Assembly: GCA_963756425.1 (NCBI GenBank)
Contig: CAVWNW010000008.1
Location: 248,001-312,000, forward strand
Direction of reading: 5' to 3'
Length of the DNA stretch: 64,000 bases
Origin: DASQUK01 sp963756425
GTDB lineage: Bacteria; Actinomycetota; Acidimicrobiia; Acidimicrobiales; VFJN01
Each line of letters starts with the position of its first letter. The first letter of the stretch is position 1. The position numbers and the translations under genes were made by a program. The notes beneath the pieces are model-generated. The model made no database searches. It was not told the DNA's origin and saw only the letters and a list, made by a program, of their open reading frames with translations. Positions 35,220 to 43,967 of the stretch are shown piece by piece.

Positions 35220-35738
35220 GTGGAACGGCGCCCCACCCTCTCGCTCAACGAGTGGGCCGTCCTGGGCGTGCTCGTCGAGCGGCCCCGCCACGGCTACGAC
35301 ATCGCGGCGGCGCTCCAGGCCGGCACGCCCGTCGGCAACGTCTGGCACCTGACCCGCCAGCTGGTCTACCGCGCGCTCGAGCGCCTCGAAGCGCTGGGCC
35401 TCGTCGAGCCCCGCCGCACCGAGCCCAGCACGGCCGGACCGCCCCGCACCGTCTATGGCCCTACGGCCCGCGGGCGCACGGCCCTCCGCCGTTGGCTCGT
35501 CACACCCGTCAGGCACATCCGGGACGTCCGCAACGCGTTCCTGCTCAAGCTCGTCATCACCGAACAGCTCGGGCTCCAGCCGAACGACCTCATCGATGCC
35601 CAGCGGGGCGCGTTCGCCGACCTCCTCGACCAGCGGGCGATCGAGCCGCCGAGGACGGACCACGTCGCCATGTGGCGCCACCACTCGGCGGCCGCCGTGG
35701 CCGCCTTCCTCGACGCACTCAGCGCACCGGGGACGTGA
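35220..35738 (+). CDS. PadR-family transcriptional regulator
   Basis: 172 residues from a GTG at 35220. Winged helix SLNEWAVLGVLVERPRHGYD, QLVYRALERLEALGLV, TVYGPTARGRTALRRWL, followed by a C-terminal helical dimerisation domain of the PadR/Vir type. It is divergent to modA, so a role in molybdate or metal response is possible but only by position. A longer start at 35157 adds a non-conserved leader. Confidence 0.78.
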   Translation: MERRPTLSLNEWAVLGVLVERPRHGYDIAAALQAGTPVGNVWHLTRQLVYRALERLEALGLVEPRRTEPSTAGPPRTVYGPTARGRTALRRWLVTPVRHIRDVRNAFLLKLVITEQLGLQPNDLIDAQRGAFADLLDQRAIEPPRTDHVAMWRHHSAAAVAAFLDALSAPGT

Positions 35739-35758
35739 CCAGCATTCGTCACCAGATC

Positions 35759-36958
35759 TCACTCGTGGGAGCTGGGGTGGCCCACGCCCAGCCGGTCGCT
35801 GACGACGAGTGCGACCAGCAGAGCGGTGATCAGCCCCGTCACCAGCAAGCCAGGTGCTTCGGCGGCAAGCGGCACGGCTGCGAGCAGCAGCACGGCCGCC
35901 GCGGAACGCGTCCATGGCTGGTGGCGCCCGACGCGCGCGCCGAAGGCGACGACGCCGAGCAGGTACAGTGCCGGTCCCCCCAAGGCGACCAGTGCGCCCG
36001 CAGTTTCGAGCTCGTCGCCCGGATGGGCGATCACGAGCTCGTCGCCAACCGCCGCGAGCAGGATCCCGGCGACGATCGGCAGGTGCAGATAGGTGTACGC
36101 GTCGCGGCCCACCTGCCCTGGCACCTCGGCGGCGGCCATGCGCCGCACCGCCCCGGTCGCCACCTGCCCGAAGTAGAGCCACCACAGCGCCACCGACGAG
36201 AGGAACGCGAAGCCCAGCGCCACCACGACCGACACCTTCAACCCGACGTCGGTGGCGGTGGCGCCCGTAAGCACGATGCTCTCGCCCAAGACGATGATCA
36301 CGAACAGCTGGAAGCGCTCGGCGAAGTGGCCGGCGTCGATCGCCCACTCGATCATCGGGGTGCCGCCGCCGAACCCCGGTAGCCAGAACCGGGCCAGCGG
36401 CGCCGCCAGATCGAGCCCGAACGCCCCGAGCCACAGCCCCCAGCGGGCATCGCCGTCCACCAGGGCACCACCGATCCACAACGGGACCGACAGGACGCTC
36501 CAACCCAGGATCTGCTGGAAGTTGCGATGGAACGGGCCCGGCGGGGTGACGCCGACGACGAACGCGTTGCGCCCGACCTGGAGGGCGCAGTAGCTGGCTG
36601 CGAACAGCAGCCCATGATCGCCGAAGGCCTCGGGGATGGCGATGGCCATGAGCAGGCTGGCCAGCATCAACAGCACCAGCACCAGCCGGACGAGCTCCAC
36701 CTCGGGGTCGAACCAGTTGGTCATCCAGGTCGTGTAGTTCCACGCCCAGTAGACGGCGCACAGCAGGAACGCAGCCTGGGCGGCGCCCGCCCACATGAGG
36801 TGCGCCAGCAGGTAGTGGGAGAGCTGGGTGATGGCGAACACGTAGACGAGGTCGAAGAACAGTTCGAAGTAGGTGGCGCGCTGCTCCCCACCGCGCCTGC
36901 GCACGTAGCGGATGTCCGGGATGACCGACGCCGCGAGGTCGCCCGGCTCGGCCGTCAT
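35759..36958 (-). CDS. Low-temperature-requirement A (LtrA) family membrane protein
   Basis: 399-residue integral membrane protein with about ten to eleven hydrophobic helices. The family signature RATYFELFFDLVYVFAITQL sits near the N terminus, followed by HLMWAGAAQAAF and later ERFQLFVIIVLGESIVLTGA. LtrA proteins have no settled biochemical function. The ATG overlaps the nucleosidase stop (ATGA), suggesting coupling; convergent with the PadR gene. Confidence 0.87.
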   Translation of the reverse strand: MTAEPGDLAASVIPDIRYVRRRGGEQRATYFELFFDLVYVFAITQLSHYLLAHLMWAGAAQAAFLLCAVYWAWNYTTWMTNWFDPEVELVRLVLVLLMLASLLMAIAIPEAFGDHGLLFAASYCALQVGRNAFVVGVTPPGPFHRNFQQILGWSVLSVPLWIGGALVDGDARWGLWLGAFGLDLAAPLARFWLPGFGGGTPMIEWAIDAGHFAERFQLFVIIVLGESIVLTGATATDVGLKVSVVVALGFAFLSSVALWWLYFGQVATGAVRRMAAAEVPGQVGRDAYTYLHLPIVAGILLAAVGDELVIAHPGDELETAGALVALGGPALYLLGVVAFGARVGRHQPWTRSAAAVLLLAAVPLAAEAPGLLVTGLITALLVALVVSDRLGVGHPSSHE

Positions 36959-37698
36959 CGCGCGAGCTGGCGGCAGGCCTCGGCGGCGGCGCGGGCGGCG
37001 GCGTTCGTGGCGACGCTCGCGTCGCGGCCGAGCCGGACCAGCTGGGGGACGCGGCCGGGGTGCCGGGCGACGAAGCGCGCCACGGCCCGAAAGTTGGGCG
37101 ATCCGTCGGGGTGGGCGAGCTCGAAGACGGCCTCGTCTGTCATGCCATCGCTGGATCGGTCGCTGATGGTGCGGACCACCGACCACGGGCATCCACGCTC
37201 CTCGCACACCGCGGCAACGGCCGCCGTCTCCATGTCCATGGCGATCACGCCTCGGGCGCGGAGCGCCGCCACCCGCCCGGGATCGACGATGAACTCGTCC
37301 GACGTGTGCAGCGCGCCGTCGCCCGGCGGGTCGGACCGCTCGCCCAGGGGGTGGGGCCGGTACTCAGCTCCCGACGCCCCGTCGATGACGATGCTCGGCC
37401 TGATGACATCGCCGATCGCGAGGCGATCGTCGATCCCTCCGGCGATGCCGACGACGATCACATGATCGACGTCGCCGGCATCGAGCATCCGCCGCGCGGC
37501 ACGGGCGGCCCCGACGGTGCCCATCCCGGTGGTCGCCGCCACCACGGACGCCGAACCCGACCGGCCCTCGTGGGCCCGCGTGCCCACCGGGGCCGATGAC
37601 GGCCGCAAGCCCAGCTTCTTGACGAGTGGCCGCAGCTCCGATGGCATGGGAGCCAGCATCGCGATTCGCACCGCGACACTTTGCCCTGCCCGCGCCAC
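36955..37698 (-). CDS. MTA/SAH nucleosidase-family (phosphorylase superfamily) protein
   Basis: 247 residues of the purine/uridine phosphorylase fold. IAMLAPMPSELRPLVKKLGL at the N terminus, TTGMGTVGAARAARRML, VIVVGIAGGIDDRLAIGDVI, and the substrate motif ARGVIAMDMETAAVAAVC with catalytic-type Asp in VRTISDRSSDG. Expected to cleave an adenosine- or futalosine-like nucleoside; which one is not determinable. GTG start; a GTG nine codons later is an alternative. Confidence 0.85.
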   Translation of the reverse strand: MARAGQSVAVRIAMLAPMPSELRPLVKKLGLRPSSAPVGTRAHEGRSGSASVVAATTGMGTVGAARAARRMLDAGDVDHVIVVGIAGGIDDRLAIGDVIRPSIVIDGASGAEYRPHPLGERSDPPGDGALHTSDEFIVDPGRVAALRARGVIAMDMETAAVAAVCEERGCPWSVVRTISDRSSDGMTDEAVFELAHPDGSPNFRAVARFVARHPGRVPQLVRLGRDASVATNAAARAAAEACRQLAR

Positions 37699-37710
37699 GC
37701 GCGCCGGTAG

Positions 37711-38592
37711 TTAAGGGAGCTCTGCCAGGCGCGCCGCCGCCGGCGCGCACGATTGCTCGACCCAGGCCGCCGGCCGATCGCTGAGCGGCATCACCATCAC
37801 GCCGTCCATCCCGAGCTTGGCGTAGCGGGCCATCTCCATCGCGAAGCCGTCGATGTCGCCGCCGTACAGCTCCGGGCCCATGTAGAGGATCGACTTGTGG
37901 ATCTCGTCGTAGTCGCGACCCACGTCGTCGCAATGCCGGCGGAGCACGTCGAACTTGTGAGCCGCCTCGTCGGTGGACGCCCGGGTCAGGTTGCAGGCGT
38001 CGGCGTACTTCGCCACCAGCCGGAGCGTCTTCCGCTCCCCGCTGCCGCCGATCGTGATCGGCGGGCGGGGCTGGCTGAGGGGCTGGGGCGAGCACAGGGT
38101 CTCGGCCAGCTGGTAGTGCCGCCCCTCGTAGCGACCGTTGTTCGTCGGGTCCCACATCTGCAGGCAGATCTGGACGGCTTCCTCGAGGCGTTCGAACCTT
38201 TCGGAGACCGGCGGGAATGGCACCCCGAGCCCGCGGTGCTCCCGCTCGTACCAGGCCGCCCCGATGCCGAGGGCGGCGCGTCCGCCCGACAACACGTCGA
38301 GCGTGGACACGATCTTGGCCACCAGGCCGGGATGACGGTACGTCACGCCGCCGACGAGGAGGCCGAGGCGGATCGAAGTGGTGTGGGCGGCCCAGAAGCC
38401 CAGCGTGGTGTAGCCCTCGAGCATGGGATCCTCCGCAGGGGCCATCTGGTCCATCTGGAAGTAGTGGTCCATCACCGACAGCCAAGTCGCCCCCGCCGCC
38501 TCGGCGGCCTCGGCGACCCGTACCAGTTCGGGGCCGATGGCGGGTGTGCCGCCGACGATCTTGAAGTTGGGGACGTGAATTCCGAGCTGCAC
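37711..38592 (-). CDS. LLM-class F420-dependent oxidoreductase
   Basis: 293-residue luciferase-like TIM barrel. VQLGIHVPNFKIVGGTPAIG at the start, AGATWLSVMDHYFQMDQM, TTSIRLGLLVGGVTYRHPGL, LSGGRAALGIGAAWYEREH and PITIGGSGERKTLRLVAKYA are conserved in actinobacterial F420 enzymes. The GTG at 38592 follows GGAGGAGATCGCC and gives the conserved N terminus; a longer frame upstream is out-of-context sequence. Substrate unknown. Confidence 0.87.
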   Translation of the reverse strand: MQLGIHVPNFKIVGGTPAIGPELVRVAEAAEAAGATWLSVMDHYFQMDQMAPAEDPMLEGYTTLGFWAAHTTSIRLGLLVGGVTYRHPGLVAKIVSTLDVLSGGRAALGIGAAWYEREHRGLGVPFPPVSERFERLEEAVQICLQMWDPTNNGRYEGRHYQLAETLCSPQPLSQPRPPITIGGSGERKTLRLVAKYADACNLTRASTDEAAHKFDVLRRHCDDVGRDYDEIHKSILYMGPELYGGDIDGFAMEMARYAKLGMDGVMVMPLSDRPAAWVEQSCAPAAARLAELP

Positions 38593-38612
38593 GGCGATCT
38601 CCTCCGGAGGGC

Positions 38613-38635
38613 GCCGCTGCGGGCGTCGCAGCGGC
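38613..38635. terminator. Terminator-like hairpin
   Basis: GCCGCTGCG (38613-38621), five-base loop, CGCAGCGGC (38627-38635): a perfect nine-base stem downstream of the secreted beta-propeller gene and upstream of the LLM oxidoreductase, both on the minus strand. Confidence 0.5.
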
Positions 38636-38690
38636 CTGCACCCGACCGTACGGGTTCGAGGGCGCTCCAAGTCAAGGGGTGATCCGACGG

Positions 38691-39874
38691 TCAGTCCCCT
38701 AGTGCGTAGATGCCGATGCCGTCGGGAAAGTCGAGGCCTCGGTCCATGGTCTCGGCGGGCCGGGGATTGCCGTCGGCGTCGAACGTGATGCGCCGGACGG
38801 TGCCGGCGCCGTCGATCGGCCCGATGCTGTCCGTGATGCCTATGGCCAGGTCGGCCCAGTAGATCGTCCCGGTCATGGGATCGACGCCCATGCCGAAGGG
38901 GGCCCCGGTCGAGTACGGCTCCGCCCCGAGCTGCTCGCCCGCCGGCGGCGCCACCAGGGTGCGGACGAAGCGCCCGGCCTCGTCGTACTCGGCCAACACC
39001 CCGGTGAACGCGCTCGACACGTAGAACCCGCCCGTGGGCGCACCGACCACCGCGTTCGGCGTGGCCACGTGATCGTCGGCCGCGATGAACTGGCCCCGGT
39101 GCGCCCCGTCGGCCAGCGGCGCGCCGGTGCTGTCGACCCGGCCGCAGCCGCCGGCGGCATCGGGGGCGGTCGGGAACGGACCCTCGTAACGGACGATGCC
39201 GTTCCCGGGGCGCGCGCCAGCGCCAGGTACACCACGTCGTCGATGACCTGGATGCCACCGGGTGTCGGCAACGCCACGTCGATCTTGCAGTACGGCACCT
39301 CTTCGCTGTCGAACGGCGGGATCCAGACGATGAGCTGCCCGGTCGGCGGACCGGTCACCTGGTTGCCGATGTCGGTGGTGACGATGCGACCGTCGGACAG
39401 CACGCCACAGCCGTAGTTCTCCGGACCCTCGGTCTGGTACGTCGGGACGAGCCGGGCCACCTCGCGTGCCTCCAGCTCGCCGACCGCCGCGCCATCCAGT
39501 TCGAAGATCCCCCACCCGGGGGTTCGCTCGGGCTGACCCGTGTCCTCGCCGGCGACGAAGAGGCCGGAGTCACCGGGCAGCATGCACACCTGGCCGTTGA
39601 TGTCGAGGCCGTCGGGATCGTCGGCGGCGGTGCGGATGACGGTCTGCTTGCGGAACGGCGGGTCCGCCTCGTACGCGTTGAGGTTGTTCCCCTCGGTGCT
39701 GAGCACGATGACGCCCGTCGGCTCGGGAGCGGCCGTGGTCGCAGCGTCGGCGTCGTCGCGGTCGCCGTCGCCGCTGTCACTGTCGTCGCCGCTGCACGCC
39801 GCCACCAGCGCCAGGGCCAGCGCCGCCACCGCACCTGTCAGCGTCTTGGTTTGCCTCATGGTTCGGGTCGTCAC
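38691..39874 (-). CDS. Secreted SMP-30/gluconolactonase-like lipoprotein (frameshifted)
   Basis: 394 residues after restoring one missing base near 39205 (run CCCCGGGAACG). N terminus is a lipoprotein signal ending ALALVAACSGDD plus a Ser/Asp-rich linker. The body is a six-bladed propeller-like sequence: GQVCMLPGDSGLFVAGEDTG, GCGVLSDGRIVTTDIGNQ, GGIQVIDDVVYLALARAPGN then across the break GIVRYEGPFP, PFGMGVDPMTGTIYWADLAI. Corrected length is an exact multiple of three. Encoded three bases after the larger propeller lipoprotein, so the two probably act together outside the cell. Confidence 0.75.
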
Positions 39875-39877
39875 AAC

Positions 39878-41881
39878 TCACGCTCTCGGGGTGATGGGGA
39901 TGTCCAGGCCGTTGGTGGTCACGATGCGGTCGATGCCCTCCGTGATCGAGGGCAGCGTCTCGGGGTCGTCGACCGCCAGGATGCTGATCCGGTCATAGGT
40001 GGCGCCCGGCGCCGGGTTCCCAGTCCCCGTGCAGTCGTCGGCGGCATCGAGGATGCACACCAGCCCGCCCACCGGGTTGTCGGTGCCCTGGGACAGGTAT
40101 GCCCCGAAGGCGGTGGCTCCGTCGGACGCCGCGGGGCTGCCGGGCCTGAGCCAGCGGTCGGGGGAGCCGAGGCCTTCGGCGCGGACCTCCACGCGGAAGG
40201 GGTCGAGCTCGATCCTCACCGTCCCGCTGCCGGTGTCCCCGCCCACCCGCTCAGTGCTGATGGTGAAGTCGAGCGCGCAGGCCGACGCCACGCACCGCTG
40301 CGCGAGCGCCTCGGGCGAGTTGGTGGCGGGTGGTCCTGATGGGGCGTCCGGCGCCGTGCTCGCGGTCGTGGCGGACGACGCCGACGACATGGCGCCGCCA
40401 TCCGTACCGAGGGAGAACCGGTACACCCCGCTGTTGTCGCTGGTGGTGTCGACACCAGGGGCGCGGATGCCGGCGACGGCGATGACGTCGTCACCCACCA
40501 CCGCCGCACCCCCGGAGACGGCGCCGCTCAGCTCGCGCTCCCACAACACATCGCCGTCACGCAGGTCGAGCGCCCGGAACGTGAAGTCGGTGCCGCCGAT
40601 GAACACAACGCCGTTGGCCTCGGTGGCCGCGGCGTAGGTCGGGCCCGCCACGTCCTGCTGCCACAGCAGGTCGCCGGAGGAGGCATCGATCGCGTGCAGG
40701 TAGGGGGCGCCCCCGACGGCCGTGCCGCCCACGACGACCCCGTCGGCGAGCGCGGTCGGTCCGATGAAGCCGCCAGTCGAGTAGTCGCTGCCGGGCTCGG
40801 GGATGCCGGGCCCCGCCACCCGGGTGTCCCAGAGCGCCTCGCCGGTCTCGCGGTCGACGGCGTAGTAGACGCCGTCCTTGTTGCCCAGGCCGACGGCGGC
40901 CCTCCCCTCGACGTCGAACAGGTTGGGTGCGCCGGCGAAGTCGAGGTCGTCGCGGTTGGGCTCGTGCGGCTGGTACGACCACCGCACCGCGCCGGAATCG
41001 AGATCTAGCGCCAGGATCGCCTCGGAATGGGCCCCCCAGCGCTCGGTGGCGGTGCAGTTGCCGGTGCCGACGAAGACCAGGCGTCGCTCGAGGTCGACGC
41101 TCGGCGACCCCCAGACGTCGGCGCAGCCGGGACCGGTCGGCCGATCGCCGGACCGGCCGCTACCTGCAGGGCCCGGATCCGTCGGGGCGGTCACGGTCGC
41201 CCACCGCTCCTCGCCGGTGGCGGCATCCAACGCCAACACGGCCGCCGGTGTGCCGTCGTCGACGTTGTGGACGTCCGACCCGAAGATCACGAGCCCGTCG
41301 ACCACGACCGGCGACGACTCGATCTCCCGGGGATCCTCGTCGTCGCCGGAGGGTGCGAGGCGATGCTCCCAGCGGGGCTCGCCATCGTCGGCGGCGAGGG
41401 CATGGAGCGTGTTCCCGGCGCCGAAGTAGACGGTCCGCACCCCGTCGACGTCGGCCACGGCGGCCGACGAGACGATCTGCCCGGCGTACACGCGCGGGTG
41501 GACCCGGGCCTGGAACGTCCAGCGCGGCTCCCCCGTCTCGAGATCGAGGGCGTAGAAGTTCCCAGACCAGTCGCCCACGTACACCGTTCCGTCGACGACC
41601 GCGGGCGTTGCCGTGACTGCGTCCTCGGCATTGAAGAACCACGCCTCCCCGAGGTCGCCGACGGTGCCGGGCGCCAGGGCCGTGTCGCAGGGATACGAGA
41701 AGGTGCGGTCGGGCCCGTGGCCCCACATCGGCCAGTCGCACTCGTCGATCGGTCGGGGGTCCGCGGGATCATCGTCCGCGCCGCACGCGGGCAGCCACAC
41801 CAACCCCAGCGCCGCCGCGCCCAGCAGCGGCGCGACGAACCCCGGCTGCCGCGCCGGCCCCCTCCAGCCCTGGCCTGACAC
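39878..41881 (-). CDS. Secreted PQQ-type beta-propeller lipoprotein
   Basis: 667 residues. A signal peptide with lipobox VWLPAC is followed by repeated propeller blades with the tryptophan-docking pattern (VYVGDWSGNFYALDLETGEP, VVVDGLVIFGSDVHNVDDGT, LVFVGTGNCTATERWGAHSE, GVVFIGGTDFTFRALDLRDG), then a ~140-residue C-terminal domain after a Ser/Thr/Ala-rich linker. It resembles PQQ-dependent dehydrogenases in fold, but active-site residues for PQQ cannot be confirmed. The GTG start lies inside operator copy F. Placed between a TetR gene and an SMP-30-like lipoprotein. Confidence 0.82.
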   Translation of the reverse strand: MSGQGWRGPARQPGFVAPLLGAAALGLVWLPACGADDDPADPRPIDECDWPMWGHGPDRTFSYPCDTALAPGTVGDLGEAWFFNAEDAVTATPAVVDGTVYVGDWSGNFYALDLETGEPRWTFQARVHPRVYAGQIVSSAAVADVDGVRTVYFGAGNTLHALAADDGEPRWEHRLAPSGDDEDPREIESSPVVVDGLVIFGSDVHNVDDGTPAAVLALDAATGEERWATVTAPTDPGPAGSGRSGDRPTGPGCADVWGSPSVDLERRLVFVGTGNCTATERWGAHSEAILALDLDSGAVRWSYQPHEPNRDDLDFAGAPNLFDVEGRAAVGLGNKDGVYYAVDRETGEALWDTRVAGPGIPEPGSDYSTGGFIGPTALADGVVVGGTAVGGAPYLHAIDASSGDLLWQQDVAGPTYAAATEANGVVFIGGTDFTFRALDLRDGDVLWERELSGAVSGGAAVVGDDVIAVAGIRAPGVDTTSDNSGVYRFSLGTDGGAMSSASSATTASTAPDAPSGPPATNSPEALAQRCVASACALDFTISTERVGGDTGSGTVRIELDPFRVEVRAEGLGSPDRWLRPGSPAASDGATAFGAYLSQGTDNPVGGLVCILDAADDCTGTGNPAPGATYDRISILAVDDPETLPSITEGIDRIVTTNGLDIPITPRA

Positions 41882-41890
41882 GGGCGTCAG
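41875..41890. promoter_or_regulatory. CTGAC-N6-GTCAG operator, copy F
   Basis: CTGACACGGGCGTCAG spans the TetR stop codon and the GTG start of the propeller lipoprotein. On the minus strand it follows TAGCCT (41894-41889), which is seven bases before the GTG, so operator, -10 region and start codon overlap. Confidence 0.78.
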
Positions 41891-42519
41891 GCTACTGGCG
41901 CCGTACGTACCGATCGTGGCCGGAAGAAGCCGCGGTGCACCACCAGTGCCAGGTTGTCGAGCAGGACGTCCTCGCCGAAGCCCAGGTCGCGGCTGGTGGT
42001 GACGTAGGCGAACCGCTCGATCATGGCCAGCAGCGCCGCAGATCGCAGCTCGAGCCTTTGCGGCGAGTCGCCCGCGCCTCCCGGGGCGTTGGTCATCGAG
42101 GCCCGCAGCGTGGTGGTGATGCGCTCGAACGAGGCCGACCCGAGCCGCCCGAGCGCCCGGTCGGTCACCTGGCTCTCGGCCCAGGCCCGGATCACCACGC
42201 CGTAGCGGCGGTAGAAGGCCAGGAACTCGGCCAGCCAGGCCCGCAGCGTGGCAACCCCGGCGGAGCCGGCATCGACCACGCCGAGCGACTCGGCCAGGGC
42301 GTCGGCCTCGTCGGCGCACCGCTCCGCCAGCATGCGGAACAGGTCATCCTTGTTGGCGAAGTAGAGGTAGAAGGTCCCGTGGGAGACGCCCGCGAGGCGC
42401 ACGATGTCGTCGACCCGGGTGGCGTGGTAGCCCTTCCCCGCCAGCGCCGGCACCGCGGCGTCGAGCAGCTTGGCGCGGGTCTCGACGCCCTGCCGCCGCT
42501 GCGGCCCCCTGGTCGGCAC
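41887..42519 (-). CDS. TetR-family regulator, paralogue of 10762-11394
   Basis: 210 residues. HTH: TRAKLLDAAVPALAGKGYHA, TRVDDIVRLAGVSHGTFYLY, FANKDDLFRMLAE; ligand domain TLRAWLAEFLAFYRRYGVVI, RAWAESQVTDRALG, MIERFAYVTTSRDLGFGEDV. The match to the first TetR extends over the whole chain, including the shared recognition-helix region SHGTFYLYF. Its own stop codon lies in operator copy F. It is a good candidate for binding the same palindrome or a close relative. GTG start. Confidence 0.87.
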   Translation of the reverse strand: MPTRGPQRRQGVETRAKLLDAAVPALAGKGYHATRVDDIVRLAGVSHGTFYLYFANKDDLFRMLAERCADEADALAESLGVVDAGSAGVATLRAWLAEFLAFYRRYGVVIRAWAESQVTDRALGRLGSASFERITTTLRASMTNAPGGAGDSPQRLELRSAALLAMIERFAYVTTSRDLGFGEDVLLDNLALVVHRGFFRPRSVRTAPVA

Positions 42520-42698
42520 GCTCAGTTTCTAGCTCTAGTGGGCGCTCGCGGAGGTCCCGTGGATGTATCGCCGATTCAGATTCGTCGCTGGCAAGGACGC
42601 AGGAGGAAGGCGCAGCCAGCGGCTGCGGCGACGACGAGGACGCAGTCCAGCGGCGGATCTGGCCGGCGAGACGCCACGATGACCTCCGCGAGGGTCCA

Positions 42699-43892
42699 CT
42701 ATTGGTCGGCCCAGCGGCGCAGCAGGCCCCGGGCGATGACCACCCTCTGGATCTCGTTGGTGCCCTCGCCGATGATCATCAGCGGCGCGTCCCGGTAGTA
42801 GCGCTCGACGGGGAACTCGGTGGTGTAGCCGTAGCCCCCGTGGATGCGCATGGCCTCGGTTGCGACCTCGAGCGCCGTCTCCGAGGCGAACAGCTTGGCC
42901 ATGCCCGCCTCGACGTCGGCGCGCTCGCCGGCGTCGAGCTTCTCCGCGGCGCTACGTGTGAGCAGGCGGGACGCCTCGAGGCGCGTCGCCATGTCGGCGA
43001 GCTTGAACTGGATGGCCTGGTGGTTGTGGATCGGCACACCGAACGTCTCGCGCTCGTGCGAGTAGCGCATGGCGGCGTCGAAGGCGGCCCGCGCCACGCC
43101 GACGGCGCGGGCCGCGATGTTGACGCGTCCGACCTCGAGGGCGCCGAGGACGTAGCGCAGCCCCCGCCCGCGACCTTCGGCGCCGCCGAGCACTGACGAC
43201 GCCGGCACCCGGTGGCCGCTGTACGTCATCTCCACGGTCTCGATGCCCTTGTAGCCGAGCTTGCCGATGGTCTTGCTGGTGGCGATGCCGCCCCAGCTGG
43301 GCCCGGGTTCCTTCTCGACCACGAAGCACGTGATGCCCTCGGGCGTGCGGGCGGCAAGGGCGACGAGGCCGGCGCGCTCTCCGTTGGTCACCCACATCTT
43401 GGTGCCGTCGAGGATGTACTCGTCGCCGTCGGGGACCGCCTTGCAGCGGATGGCGCCGGCGTCGCTGCCGGCGTCCGGCTCGGAGAGCGAGAACGCGCCC
43501 CGCACCTCGCCGCTGGCCAGCACCGGGAGCAGCCGCGCCTTCTGCTCGGGCGTTCCGTGGCGCACGAGCAGCGTCGCCAGGATCGTGTGCGTGTTGAGGA
43601 CACCGGCCAGCGACATCCAGCCGTAGGCCAGCTCCTCCATCAACCGCGCGTAGGTGACGGTGTCGAGACCGAGCCCGCCGTAGTCCTCGGGCACCTTCGA
43701 CCCGAAGAGCCCGAACGCCCGCATCTGCGCCACCAGGGGCTCGGGGAAGCGGTCCTCGTGCTCATAGTCGGACGCCACGGGCACCACATCCCTGCGCACC
43801 CAGTCGCGCACCGTGGCGACCAGCTCGTCTGCCAGCTCGGGATCTGTCCGCTTGGTGGTGGTCGCGGCCCCTGTGCCCGTGTCGCTCGACAT
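42699..43892 (-). CDS. Acyl-CoA dehydrogenase (classical type)
   Basis: 397-residue member of the short/medium-chain class: FGLFGSKVPEDYGGLGLDTV, FSLSEPDAGSDAGAIRCKAV, GTKMWVTNGERAGLVALAAR, HERETFGVPIHNHQAIQFKL, RIHGGYGYTTEFPVERYYRD and GEGTNEIQRVVIARGLLRR. Contains the expected catalytic-base region of conventional FadE proteins (DAPLMIIGEG), unlike the short subunit at 23772. Its ribosome site GAGCGGAGAGC comes from repeat copy 2. Follows the P450 in the same operon. Confidence 0.9.
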   Translation of the reverse strand: MSSDTGTGAATTTKRTDPELADELVATVRDWVRRDVVPVASDYEHEDRFPEPLVAQMRAFGLFGSKVPEDYGGLGLDTVTYARLMEELAYGWMSLAGVLNTHTILATLLVRHGTPEQKARLLPVLASGEVRGAFSLSEPDAGSDAGAIRCKAVPDGDEYILDGTKMWVTNGERAGLVALAARTPEGITCFVVEKEPGPSWGGIATSKTIGKLGYKGIETVEMTYSGHRVPASSVLGGAEGRGRGLRYVLGALEVGRVNIAARAVGVARAAFDAAMRYSHERETFGVPIHNHQAIQFKLADMATRLEASRLLTRSAAEKLDAGERADVEAGMAKLFASETALEVATEAMRIHGGYGYTTEFPVERYYRDAPLMIIGEGTNEIQRVVIARGLLRRWADQ

Positions 43893-43957
43893 GCTCTCCG
43901 CTCAGGCTGCTCCGCAGCGGGCCGCTCGGGCCCGCTCGCTCCTCGCTCGCTCAGCCC
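43893..43957 (-). repeat. Dispersed GAGCGAGCG/GGCCCGAGCGGCC repeat, copy 2
   Basis: On the minus strand: TGAGCGAGCGAGGAGCGAGC, then GGGCCCGAGCGGCCCGCTGC and a GAGCAGCCTGAGCGGAGAGC tail directly before the dehydrogenase ATG. Same core as copies 1 and 3 and the same order relative to a gene start. Confidence 0.65.
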
Positions 43958-43967
43958 AACGCTGCCC

